Source: a virus. Taken from it: a stretch of DNA of 41,031 bases. The stretch spans positions 1 to 41,031 of the IMG/VR virus record IMGVR_UViG_3300009129_000030. One strand, 5' to 3'. Every line of letters starts with the position of its first letter. Position 1 is the first letter of the stretch. The position numbers and the translations under genes are program-made. Shown one piece after another: positions 1 to 7,695 of this stretch. Under the pieces are notes generated by a model that made no database searches, was not told the origin of the DNA, and saw only the letters and a list, made by a program, of their open reading frames with translations.

Positions 1-564
1 AAAAAGCAAAATCCCCCTCCAAAAGTAAAGGATACGCGTAAACAAGAGTTACATGCTGCATTACTCACGTATTACCATGAAAAGTACGCCGATATGATTA
101 ATTTTTATAAAAACTCATCTATGGCCCGAGATTTTATGCAGGCAGATTACTATGCATTGTATCAAGATAGTTCTAAAAATACCTGCACTTTAAATTTTAA
201 ATCAAAAGAAGGTGATTCTGAGACTTTACCTATAAAAGGTTACTCTATGTTTGTTAATTTAAGTAATCCTGATAATGTCGCTACATTGCCTAAATATGTC
301 ACTGATGTAATTGACAGCAACAAGCGCAAAGAAAAATCTATTCGAAAACAACGTGCAGCATTAAGCGCATGGGAAGTAGAATACGAACGCTACGAACAAG
401 ACATCACTAACGTCATTGCTGGTAGCAGAAGCACAGGCCAACTACTAAATGTATGGCCTGAAGTAGAACGCTTTTTACCTGTAGGTGCTAACGATCCTTC
501 TGTAATCACCTTACCTAGCGTAAACATTAACAACCTAAACACTCGTTTAGGTATCAAGAAGTAA
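1..564 (+). CDS. Unknown phage protein, 5' end outside window
   Basis: The reading frame is open from the first base of the window to the TAA at 562-564, so this is the C-terminal part (at least 187 residues) of a gene that begins upstream. The ATG at 94 is an internal Met and not a convincing start, because codons 1-93 continue the frame without a stop and no ribosome binding site precedes it. The visible protein is hydrophilic, with a Lys/Arg-rich helical stretch in the middle (around SNKRKEKSIRKQR). I recognise no domain. It lies 32 bases upstream of the MoxR-like ATPase gene on the same strand, so it is probably co-transcribed with the ATPase/VWA pair. No function is proposed. Confidence 0.75.
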   Translation, partial: KKQNPPPKVKDTRKQELHAALLTYYHEKYADMINFYKNSSMARDFMQADYYALYQDSSKNTCTLNFKSKEGDSETLPIKGYSMFVNLSNPDNVATLPKYVTDVIDSNKRKEKSIRKQRAALSAWEVEYERYEQDITNVIAGSRSTGQLLNVWPEVERFLPVGANDPSVITLPSVNINNLNTRLGIKK

Positions 565-596
565 CTAACCATTAATCAACTAGCGAGAACATTAAC

Positions 597-1628
597 ATGA
601 ACAAAAGCCAAATTACTTTACAACAAGCTAAAAGTGCAGTTATCAAATGTGTTAAAGCAGGTGTAGCACCATTCTTACACAGCAGTCCGGGTATCGGCAA
701 AAGTAGCCTATATCACCAAATAGCCAAAGAGCATAATTTAAAAGTTATTGACTGGCGTGGTGCAGGTGCAGACCCAACCGATTTAAATGGCTTTCCTGCT
801 TTAGATGGCGACTTTGCTGTTTATAAGCCTTTTGAAACTTTTCCTACCACCAACACAAAAATACCTGAAGGTTATCAAGGTTGGTTAATTATTATGGATG
901 AACTAACTAGTGCACCACGTTCAGTACAAGCTGCTTGTTATAAACTTATCTTGGACAGACAAGTAGGTAATCACGATATCCATCCTAGTGTCTCCATAGT
1001 TGCCGCAGGCAACTTAGATACTGACGGTGCCATTACACAGCCAATCAGCACAGCATTAGTTAATCGCATGGCTCAATTTTATATTCGAATTGACAATGAC
1101 GCATGGCTAGACTGGGCAGTGAAAAATGACATTGACCCAATGAAAATAGCGTTTATTAATTTTAAGCCTGACTGCCTCTATACGTTCAATCCAGATGCGC
1201 CAAAAAATCAATATGCTTCTCCTCGTACTTGGGAGATGTTAGATAAAATCGAAAAACAAAGCGGCCATTCTACCTCAGAAGACTTGCCTTTAGTTGCGAG
1301 CCTTATTGGCGAAGGCACTGCTGTAGAATATCTGGCTTTTATCAAAATCGCTGCTGAAGCCCCCAGCATTAAAAAAATTATGGCAAACCCTAGTACTGAA
1401 CCAGTGCCTACTAGACAAGATTTACGTTATGCCTTGTCTGGTAGTTTAGCTCAAGCTATGAGTGTAGATAATTGTGCCGCTCTATCTACTTATATTGAGC
1501 GTATGCCTGATGAATTTCAACTGCTTACTGTGCGTACAGCATATGCGCGTAACCAAGCATTACTTGATTCAGACTCTTTTAAAAAGTTACTCGACAGGTT
1601 CATAAACTACATTGAACAAAGTTCATAA
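597..1628 (+). CDS. MoxR-type AAA+ ATPase (N4 gp24-like)
   Basis: A 343-residue AAA+ ATPase. Walker A is SSPGIGKSS (residues 29-37, Lys35), with Ser where many MoxR proteins have Gly. Walker B is WLIIMDE (D101, E102). A sensor-1-like Asn follows in AAGNLDTD. MoxR ATPases work as ring-shaped chaperones with a VWA-domain partner, often to load metal or remodel a complex. The next gene encodes exactly such a VWA protein, which is the classic MoxR/VWA pairing and matches the gp24/gp25 pair I associate with N4. The start at 597 follows a weak purine-rich site (gcgagaac). The client of the phage pair is unknown. The ATPase call is firm; the biological role is inferred. Confidence 0.88.
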   Translation: MNKSQITLQQAKSAVIKCVKAGVAPFLHSSPGIGKSSLYHQIAKEHNLKVIDWRGAGADPTDLNGFPALDGDFAVYKPFETFPTTNTKIPEGYQGWLIIMDELTSAPRSVQAACYKLILDRQVGNHDIHPSVSIVAAGNLDTDGAITQPISTALVNRMAQFYIRIDNDAWLDWAVKNDIDPMKIAFINFKPDCLYTFNPDAPKNQYASPRTWEMLDKIEKQSGHSTSEDLPLVASLIGEGTAVEYLAFIKIAAEAPSIKKIMANPSTEPVPTRQDLRYALSGSLAQAMSVDNCAALSTYIERMPDEFQLLTVRTAYARNQALLDSDSFKKLLDRFINYIEQSS

Positions 1629-1637
1629 CTTTAAGTA

Positions 1638-1713
1638 AGCCAAACATAGAGAATAGTGCTTATGCTACCTCTATGTTTGGCTAAGTATTACCATATATTT
1701 TATTGGCATAAGC
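1638..1713 (+). promoter_or_regulatory. 14-bp hairpin with possible pseudoknot, 5' of the VWA gene
   Basis: In the 111-base gap between the ATPase and VWA genes, AGCCAAACATAGAG (1638-1651) is perfectly complementary to CTCTATGTTTGGCT (1669-1682), leaving a 17-base loop. The loop octamer GCTTATGC (1658-1665) is perfectly complementary to GCATAAGC at 1706-1713, which would form an H-type pseudoknot. Alternatively, three extra pairs (TAG with CTA) can form inside the loop. No T-run follows, so it does not look like an intrinsic terminator. The AAGAGG ribosome binding site of the next gene (1726-1731) lies just downstream, so a role in mRNA processing, stability or translation is possible. The complementarity is seen directly; folding and function are inferred. 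Confidence 0.6.
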
Positions 1714-1739
1714 TATAAAAAAACTAAGAGGTTTTAAAC

Positions 1740-2924
1740 ATGGCAAATAAGCTTGACGCCGCAAAAATACAAATGATTTTTAAAAAAAATTGCGTATTCT
1801 TTGCTACAATGATGTATCAAATAAACTGGGAATACTCCCATAAAGTGCCTACAGCAGCCGTAAACAGAATCACTTGTAAAGTTAATCCTGAATGGTTTAA
1901 CAACTTAGACGCAGAAGCACGGGTAGGTTTATTGGCGCATGAAATAATGCATATTGCCTTAATGCACCAAACCCGCATTGGTATGCGCGACCGTAAGTTA
2001 TGGAATATAGCGGCGGATTATCTCATTAATTTCATGCTAAAAAAACAAGGATTTGTTTTACCGGAAGGTGGCTTATATCATGAAGAATTAAATGATACAT
2101 TCACTACTGAAGAAATTTATAATATTTTAGTTGAAGACGATAAAAAAGATAATCCTAAGTATATTCCTGAAGATTATCAAAGTGATCTTGGCGAAGATAG
2201 TGAAGGCAGCGAAGAAACTTCTGCCGAATCAACAATGACCCCGGAACAAATAGCACAACAAGAAACAACAATGACCCCGGAACAAATAGCACAACAAGAA
2301 GCTGAAATAACTGAATTACTTGTTAATGCAGCTACACAAACTGAAATGAAAGGTTCTCCCGGTAGTATTCCCGACAACGTTACTTTGTTAATAAAAGATA
2401 CACTGTATCCTAAAATTTCTTGGACTACTATCTTATTTCAGTACATGACTGAATTTAACAAAGATGACTACTCTTGGCAGCGCCGTAACAGACGTTATCA
2501 AGATACTTACATGCCAGCTTTGTATTCAGAAGGCATGGGTAAAATATCTACTTACTTAGACATTTCATGCTCTGTTACAGATAAGCAATTCGCAGAACAG
2601 CATAAAGAAATGTTGCACATTAAAAAAGTAATGAACCCTTCTGAAATGGAAATTATTGAATTTGATACATCTATCAAAGAAGTACGTACATTCTCTGCCG
2701 ATGATACAATTCAGGATTTAGTGTTTACAGGTAGAGGCGGAACCTGCTTATCTGAAGTAGGTCAACGTATCGCAAAAACTAATTCAGAAGTATCTGTTAT
2801 ATTTACTGATGGGCACGTAGATCTTACACCAATAGAACGCTTACGGGACAAGCATATTATCTGGTGTATTATTGATAACCCTTCTTTTACTTCGACGATA
2901 GGCAAAGTGATTCACTTAAATTAA
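1740..2924 (+). CDS. Metallopeptidase-like/VWA protein, DUF2201 type (N4 gp25-like)
   Basis: A 394-residue protein with two parts. The N-terminal half has HEIMH at residues 67-71 followed by NIAADYLIN, the pattern of the DUF2201 N-terminal metallopeptidase-like domain. The C-terminal half is a VWA-like domain: the MIDAS motif DISCS (D274, S276, S278), T335 in GRGGT, and D357 in FTDGH, which together can bind a divalent metal. An acidic linker between them contains a 12-residue exact tandem duplication (TMTPEQIAQQE repeated). AAGAGG eight bases upstream supports the ATG at 1740. It pairs with the preceding MoxR ATPase, its likely chaperone partner. Whether it cleaves anything is not known; HExxH proteins of this family are called peptidases by motif. 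Confidence 0.85.
   Translation: MANKLDAAKIQMIFKKNCVFFATMMYQINWEYSHKVPTAAVNRITCKVNPEWFNNLDAEARVGLLAHEIMHIALMHQTRIGMRDRKLWNIAADYLINFMLKKQGFVLPEGGLYHEELNDTFTTEEIYNILVEDDKKDNPKYIPEDYQSDLGEDSEGSEETSAESTMTPEQIAQQETTMTPEQIAQQEAEITELLVNAATQTEMKGSPGSIPDNVTLLIKDTLYPKISWTTILFQYMTEFNKDDYSWQRRNRRYQDTYMPALYSEGMGKISTYLDISCSVTDKQFAEQHKEMLHIKKVMNPSEMEIIEFDTSIKEVRTFSADDTIQDLVFTGRGGTCLSEVGQRIAKTNSEVSVIFTDGHVDLTPIERLRDKHIIWCIIDNPSFTSTIGKVIHLN
2230..2300 (+). repeat. Two-copy 36-bp in-frame tandem repeat
   Basis: Thirty-five bases beginning at 2230 recur identically at 2266, giving a 36-bp period. The repeat is in frame and duplicates TMTPEQIAQQE in the linker of the VWA protein. Near-identity at DNA level indicates a recent slippage or duplication event. 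Confidence 0.9.
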
Positions 2925-2975
2925 CAGTGAATTTTGTGCGCGGCAAATTTACCAGCCTCAGAGTTAGGAATTAAT

Positions 2976-3242
2976 ATGAGTAAAAAGTTTACTTATTTAA
3001 ATTATATAATGGCAAGATTAGAACAAGACGGAGTGTGTAAAGACCCTACACAAAAGCATCAAATAAAAGCTTTTATCGTTCAGTTGCTTAATCAAACAGA
3101 TCACGTAGATGATATAGTTCCATTATTTCCATTGTTTTGGCCAAATACTGAGGCATGTATTGTAAACGCCAAGCTCAAAGAATTTGCCGAAAATCATCCT
3201 ACGTATAAACTAATTAAACGTTTATACGTATTGCTAAACTAG
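2976..3242 (+). CDS. Small unknown protein
   Basis: An 88-residue protein beginning MSKKFTYLNY. The frame is open further upstream to a start-like codon at 2934, but the ATG at 2976 is preferred. AGGA at 2966-2969 lies six bases before it, whereas nothing resembling a ribosome binding site precedes 2934. The sequence looks helical and mixed-charge, with no recognisable motif. It sits between the VWA gene and the DNA polymerase gene, ten bases before the latter, so it is probably in the same transcript. No function assigned. Confidence 0.7.
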   Translation: MSKKFTYLNYIMARLEQDGVCKDPTQKHQIKAFIVQLLNQTDHVDDIVPLFPLFWPNTEACIVNAKLKEFAENHPTYKLIKRLYVLLN

Positions 3243-3252
3243 GGTATTTTAG

Positions 3253-5886
3253 ATGAAACACATAGCTTTTGATAATAAATTTTCTACAGCAATATTTATA
3301 AAAGAAGGTGCTTTAAACGAAGCAGCTATTAAAGAGTGTTACATTGATAAATGCGGTCTAGATAACGAAGGCTTAGTCGCCTTCGATTTAAGTTACGGAG
3401 GTAAAAAGAAACCTACTGCTGCATTAAGAAAAGAATACCTTAATAAACTTATGCATAGTATCTCTAGCTTAGGTATTTTACACATCCTGTGCTGCGATAC
3501 TGAGTACTTTAAAACACTTACTGGCAAGCAAAACGTCAATGGGGCATTAGGGTACGCTTTTCCTTGCAAGCTTCAAGGTTATGAGCATATTAATGTATTT
3601 TTTTCCTATAATCACCAAGCACTCTTTTACAAACCAGAGTTGCTAGAAAAGATACAGCTATCTGTTACAAAGCTCAGTGAGCATAAAGATGGTACTTACG
3701 TTGAACCAGGAACTGGTATTATTCACTCTGAGAGCTACCCTAGCAGCTTAGAAGCTATCCGCAATACATTGGCTCAACTGCATCAGTACGATAAGCTTAC
3801 GTGCGATTTTGAGTGCTTTTCTTTAAAGCATTATACCAGTGGTATTGGTAGCGTAGGTTTTGCTTGGGACGAGCATAACGGAATCGCTTTTTCTTGTGAT
3901 TATAATCCTTTGGCTGAGCCAGTGAATGTTCTGACCGCTGCAGGTAGAAAAACGCCTAAATGGTACCACGGTGAGCAGATACATAATACCGCTGTAAGAG
4001 CCTTGCTTAAAGAATTCTTTGAAACTTATAAAGGCACCTTGATTTGGCATAATGTTTCGTATGACGCCTATATAGCAGTGTATCAATTATGGATGGGCAA
4101 CCTCTTAGATCAAGCAGGCATGCTTACAGGCATGGGCATCATGCTTAAGCGTTTTGAATGCACCAAGCTTATAACCTACCTAGCTACCAATACTTGCTCC
4201 GGTAACAAATTAACGCTCAAAGAACAGGCCCATGAGTTTGCTGGTTCATGGGCACAAGAAGATATCAAAGACATTAGATTGATACCGGAACCAGAACTAC
4301 TTAGATACAATTTAGTAGATTGCTTAAGTACTTGGTACACTTACAACAAAAATTATCCTGTTATGGTAAAAGATGAGCAAGAAGATATTTATCGCAACTT
4401 GTTCAAACCATGTGTAACAGACATTATACAAATGCAACTTACTGGCATGTGTGTAGATAGAGCCAAGGTGCTTGAAGCAGAAGCTGAGTTACTTGCGATA
4501 AAGCAAAAAGCTTTAGACAATATTCTTAAATTGCCTATAACGCAGCAATTTATTAAAGACAATATTGATAAAGAAGTCGCAGATAGAAATGCTGCATATA
4601 AACAAAAAGTCATTGACTCTAGCGAGGCAGAATTTAAGTTTAATCCAAACTCAAATCCGCAAATGCAAACATTTTTATACGAGTATCTAGGTCTCCCTAT
4701 AATTGACCTCACAAAAACCAAACAACCTGCCGTAGGCAGTAAAACATTGGAAAAGTTAATTGGCTCAATAGTAGATAAAGATGGGGATAAGCTACTAGTA
4801 TTAAACTCCTTAGTTGACTTTATTAAAGTTGGTAAATTACTTTCTGCATTTATTCCTTCTTTAAAAGAAGCTCCCTTAGCTCCTGACGGTTATCATTATG
4901 TGTTCGGTTCATTTAATCTAGGCGGCACTGTATCAGGCAGATTATCTAGTTCAAATCCTAATATGCAAAATATGCCTAGTGGTTCTACGTATGCTTGGAT
5001 CATAAAAAAATGTTTTATAGCGCCTACCGGATATATATTTGTTGGTGCAGATAGTGCTTCATTAGAAGACCGTATTGATGCGTTGCTAACAAAAGACCCT
5101 AATAAATTGTTAGTTTATACTGATGGTTATGATGGTCATTGTCTTAGAGCATACGCTTACTTTGGTAAACATATGCCTGACATTACTAGCGATAAAGAAA
5201 GCGTTAACAGCATTAAATCATTGTATCCTCAGTACAGACAAGATTCTAAAGCCCCTACTTTCGCTCTTACTTACCAAGGTACTTGGCGAACGTTAATGAA
5301 TAACTGTGGCTTTGATGAATCTTTAGCTAAATCTATTGAAGAAAACTACCATACTATGTATGAAGCTTCTGATAAATGGAAAGCAGCTAAAATTAAACAA
5401 GCCTCTATTGACGGATACACTACAGTAGCTTTTGGGCTTAGGTTACGTACTCCTTTACTAGCTCAAGTTATCTTAGGCAACAATAAAACCCCCTTTGAAG
5501 CTGAAGCTGAAGGCAGAACTGTTGGTAATGCATTTGGTCAGTCTTACGGTTTAATGAATTCCCGTACTTGTAACGAGATAAATTCAAAGATTAGAGCCAG
5601 TAAGTATAGACTAGATATTCGGCCTTGTGCTCAAATACATGATGCAGGTTACTGGTTATGCAAAGATGACTTATCTACATTAAAGTTTTTAAACGATGCT
5701 GTGGGTAAGGCTTTTTCATGGCAAGAACTTCCTGAGATTGCTCATGATAAAGTACACTTATCTGGTGAACTAGATGTGTTTTATCCTCATTGGGGGATGC
5801 CCATTACATTAAAGAATAATTTATCTGAAAATGAAATACGCAACGTCTTAATGGCTGAAAATAAAGCACGTAAGGATAAATTATGA
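3253..5886 (+). CDS. Family A DNA polymerase with 3'-5' exonuclease (N4 gp39-like)
   Basis: An 877-residue replicative polymerase. The proofreading domain shows Exo I D185-F-E187, Exo II N267...D271 in HNVSYDAY, and Exo III Y352...D356. The polymerase domain shows TVSGRLSSSNPNMQNMP starting at T559, motif A with D600 (GADSASLE), motif B R662/K666/F670/Y674 with the E. coli Pol I spacing, and motif C H796-D797 (QIHDAGY). F670 occupies the position of Pol I F762. There is no sign of a 5'-3' exonuclease domain. The first ~170 residues are not recognised. The stop overlaps the next start as ATGA. It should copy the phage genome together with the SSB, helicase/primase-like and nuclease genes that follow. 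Confidence 0.96.
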   Translation: MKHIAFDNKFSTAIFIKEGALNEAAIKECYIDKCGLDNEGLVAFDLSYGGKKKPTAALRKEYLNKLMHSISSLGILHILCCDTEYFKTLTGKQNVNGALGYAFPCKLQGYEHINVFFSYNHQALFYKPELLEKIQLSVTKLSEHKDGTYVEPGTGIIHSESYPSSLEAIRNTLAQLHQYDKLTCDFECFSLKHYTSGIGSVGFAWDEHNGIAFSCDYNPLAEPVNVLTAAGRKTPKWYHGEQIHNTAVRALLKEFFETYKGTLIWHNVSYDAYIAVYQLWMGNLLDQAGMLTGMGIMLKRFECTKLITYLATNTCSGNKLTLKEQAHEFAGSWAQEDIKDIRLIPEPELLRYNLVDCLSTWYTYNKNYPVMVKDEQEDIYRNLFKPCVTDIIQMQLTGMCVDRAKVLEAEAELLAIKQKALDNILKLPITQQFIKDNIDKEVADRNAAYKQKVIDSSEAEFKFNPNSNPQMQTFLYEYLGLPIIDLTKTKQPAVGSKTLEKLIGSIVDKDGDKLLVLNSLVDFIKVGKLLSAFIPSLKEAPLAPDGYHYVFGSFNLGGTVSGRLSSSNPNMQNMPSGSTYAWIIKKCFIAPTGYIFVGADSASLEDRIDALLTKDPNKLLVYTDGYDGHCLRAYAYFGKHMPDITSDKESVNSIKSLYPQYRQDSKAPTFALTYQGTWRTLMNNCGFDESLAKSIEENYHTMYEASDKWKAAKIKQASIDGYTTVAFGLRLRTPLLAQVILGNNKTPFEAEAEGRTVGNAFGQSYGLMNSRTCNEINSKIRASKYRLDIRPCAQIHDAGYWLCKDDLSTLKFLNDAVGKAFSWQELPEIAHDKVHLSGELDVFYPHWGMPITLKNNLSENEIRNVLMAENKARKDKL

Positions 5887-6158
5887 GCGATAAAAAAGAT
5901 ACGTCACTGACTGAAGAAGACTTACGTTATTATCTTGTTCTAGGTGAGTCTCCTGTATTTGTAGCCACAGATAAAAAAAGGCTTAACAAGAACCGTTATT
6001 TCATTAGACTTTTTGCCAATAAAATTGAATATAAAAACCCTAGATTAAAAAACTGTGACTGGCAAATTTGGCCAACTCAAACTATCGCTGATCTAGTAAA
6101 GTATTTTTATGTGACTATTTATGAAGACAAGGATTCAATAAATGAAACCCTTAACTAA
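5883..6158 (+). CDS. Small protein, LTxEDL family, copy 1
   Basis: A 91-residue protein whose ATG overlaps the polymerase stop (ATGA), implying translational coupling. Its N-terminal half contains LTEEDLRYYLVLGESPV and its C-terminal end TIADLVKYFYVTIY. Both segments have counterparts in the next two genes, so the three form a tandem paralogous family with no member I recognise. It is basic and compact, with no signal peptide or membrane segment. Its place between the polymerase and a nuclease suggests, but does not show, a role in DNA replication or takeover of the host. Confidence 0.75.
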   Translation: MSDKKDTSLTEEDLRYYLVLGESPVFVATDKKRLNKNRYFIRLFANKIEYKNPRLKNCDWQIWPTQTIADLVKYFYVTIYEDKDSINETLN

Positions 6159-6369
6159 AGAAGAGCTAGCAAGGTATCAAATACTAGACGCTCATGTAGT
6201 ATTACTTGGTTATTATAAAAATACTCTTTTTAGCATAAACAGTTTCTTTTTAATACCTACTTCTTCAGGTTTTGATTATTACACTAGTAATAAAACGCTT
6301 CTACGTAAAAACCTAAGTCTAGCTTACATAACGGAGCATTTTGATGTCTTTAAACATCCGCCCAAGTAA
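6142..6369 (+). CDS. Small protein, LTxEDL family, copy 2
   Basis: A 75-residue protein overlapping the preceding gene by 17 bases. LTKEELARYQIL near its start and LSLAYITEHFDVFKH at its end align with the ends of the neighbours. The central SPV segment is not conserved (DAHVVLLG instead). It is the shortest and most divergent of the three paralogues. An overlapping arrangement in one transcript is typical of this arm. No function assigned. Confidence 0.68.
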   Translation: MKPLTKEELARYQILDAHVVLLGYYKNTLFSINSFFLIPTSSGFDYYTSNKTLLRKNLSLAYITEHFDVFKHPPK

Positions 6370-6649
6370 AGAAGAGTTATTACTTCATTCAAATCCTTTA
6401 ACTAAAGAAGATCTTTTACATTATGTTGTATTAGGCCGTTCCCCTGTACTGTGTAGACATCATAAAGAATCTTCTTATGCTTATGCACCTTCACGTTTTT
6501 TTAACGGAAGCCTTGAAATGTTTCTTGAAAGCGCCTCTCAAGGAGGCTTGTGGAAATATAGAGAAATTATTACTATTAAGGATTTTATTGATAGTACGAT
6601 TAAATATTGCGACGTATTCATTCACCCAGAACAGGAAATATTCAAATGA
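6344..6649 (+). CDS. Small protein, LTxEDL family, copy 3
   Basis: A 101-residue protein. The ATG at 6344 is chosen because GGAG at 6333-6336 lies seven bases upstream; an in-frame TTG one codon earlier is a poorer choice. Residues around LTKEDLLHYVVLGRSPV closely match copy 1, and TIKDFIDSTIKYCDVFIH matches the C-terminal motif of copies 1 and 2. It has an extra N-terminal segment (SKEELLL) that looks like a second, partial copy of the same motif. Its stop overlaps the next gene's start (ATGA). Confidence 0.74.
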   Translation: MSLNIRPSKEELLLHSNPLTKEDLLHYVVLGRSPVLCRHHKESSYAYAPSRFFNGSLEMFLESASQGGLWKYREIITIKDFIDSTIKYCDVFIHPEQEIFK

Positions 6650-7626
6650 CCCAAAAGTACACTAACGACAATAATATTTCGTTACCCATGGCAGTATGGT
6701 TAGCACACGACGAATATAAACATGACCCTAGACCTAATCATATATCTGTAACGGCCCTACTTAAATCAACCAGACAATTAATATTGTCTAAACGCCTTAA
6801 ACCCGGAGAAGGCCTAGAAGACGTCTCTATGTTGCTAGCAGCAAGGCTAGGTACTGCTGTGCACTCAGCTATTGAAAAAGCATGGGTATGCAACTACAAA
6901 CAATCTATGCTTGACTTAGGTTACCCTGAGCATGTTGTAAACAATGTTGAAGTAAACCCTTTAAAACCAGACCCTGAAAAAGTGCAAGTATACTCTGAAA
7001 TAAGAAAAGAACGCCAAATTGGCAATTGGGTTGTTTCTGGTGAGGTAGATATGATTTGCGATTTTCGCGTACATGACACTAAATCTACTTCTGTCAGTAT
7101 GTACACAAAAGGCACTAAAGACGAAGATTACTCAAAACAAATGAGCATGTATCGTTGGATTATGCCTGATTTAATTACTGAGGACTTGGGCTTTATTGAG
7201 TTCATCTTTAAAGATTGGAGTTTAATTAAATCTTTCCATACGCCTAATTACCCTAAAGTACCCGTTTTACAACACAAGATTCCTTTGATGCCTGTTGAAA
7301 AAACTGAAAGATTTATTAGCGAAAAGCTTATTCAGATTGAAACATTTATGGATGCTGAAGAACCAGACATACCTTTGTGTAATGATGTAGAGTTATGGCG
7401 AGATCCGCCTGTATACCAATACTTTAGTAAAGCAACTAATGCTCGGGCAACTAAAAACTTTGATTCTGAAACTGCAGCTACTAGCTATATGTTACAAAAA
7501 GGCTCTGGTGTCGTTAAAACTAAACCGGGTAAAGCTATGGCGTGTTTATATTGCAAAGCTGCCACTATATGCTCCCAGCGAACTGAATTAGCGAGCCAAG
7601 GCTTATTAGCAACTAGCGCTAGTTAA
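6646..7626 (+). CDS. Cas4/AddB-type Fe-S PD-(D/E)XK nuclease (N4 gp43-like)
   Basis: A 326-residue nuclease. The ATG at 6646 overlaps the previous stop and has AGGA at 6633-6636; an upstream TTG at 6607 in the same frame is rejected. Nuclease core: GEVDM with D135, then HDTK with D144 and K146, then a Gln-containing helix (YSKQMSMYRW). The C terminus has C300-x2-C303-x5-C309, the exact spacing of the AddB/Cas4 iron-sulphur cluster, and C82 is available as the distant N-terminal fourth ligand. Family members cut or resect DNA ends, with the cluster holding the fold. In this operon it probably acts in recombination-dependent replication or host DNA degradation. Family is well supported; substrate is not. 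Confidence 0.85.
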   Translation: MTQKYTNDNNISLPMAVWLAHDEYKHDPRPNHISVTALLKSTRQLILSKRLKPGEGLEDVSMLLAARLGTAVHSAIEKAWVCNYKQSMLDLGYPEHVVNNVEVNPLKPDPEKVQVYSEIRKERQIGNWVVSGEVDMICDFRVHDTKSTSVSMYTKGTKDEDYSKQMSMYRWIMPDLITEDLGFIEFIFKDWSLIKSFHTPNYPKVPVLQHKIPLMPVEKTERFISEKLIQIETFMDAEEPDIPLCNDVELWRDPPVYQYFSKATNARATKNFDSETAATSYMLQKGSGVVKTKPGKAMACLYCKAATICSQRTELASQGLLATSAS

Positions 7627-7643
7627 TAAACACAACTCAACAT

Positions 7644-7660
7644 AGTCCCCGAAGGGGACT
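7644..7660 (+). promoter_or_regulatory. 7-bp triloop hairpin, possible vRNAP-type promoter
   Basis: AGTCCCC-GAA-GGGGACT is a perfect 7-bp inverted repeat with a three-base purine loop closed by C-G. There is no downstream T-run (taattgaattcc follows), so an intrinsic terminator is unlikely. N4 virion RNA polymerase uses small triloop hairpins, extruded from DNA, as promoters, and this phage encodes such a polymerase. It lies 36 bases upstream of the start of the helicase/primase-like gene. The promoter role is inference. Confidence 0.45.
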
Positions 7661-7695
7661 TAATTGAATTCCCACTAATTAGAGGAGCTTTATTC

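Noticed and set aside
94-96. ATG at 94 as the start of the first gene
   Set aside because: The frame stays open to base 1 and no ribosome binding site lies upstream, so the gene most likely begins outside the window.
2934-2975. Fourteen-codon N-terminal extension of the small gene before the polymerase
   Set aside because: No ribosome binding site, whereas AGGA precedes the ATG at 2976.
6477-6665. Plus-strand frame of 62 codons inside paralogue copy 3
   Set aside because: Entirely overlaps two coupled genes in another frame and has no motif or ribosome binding site.
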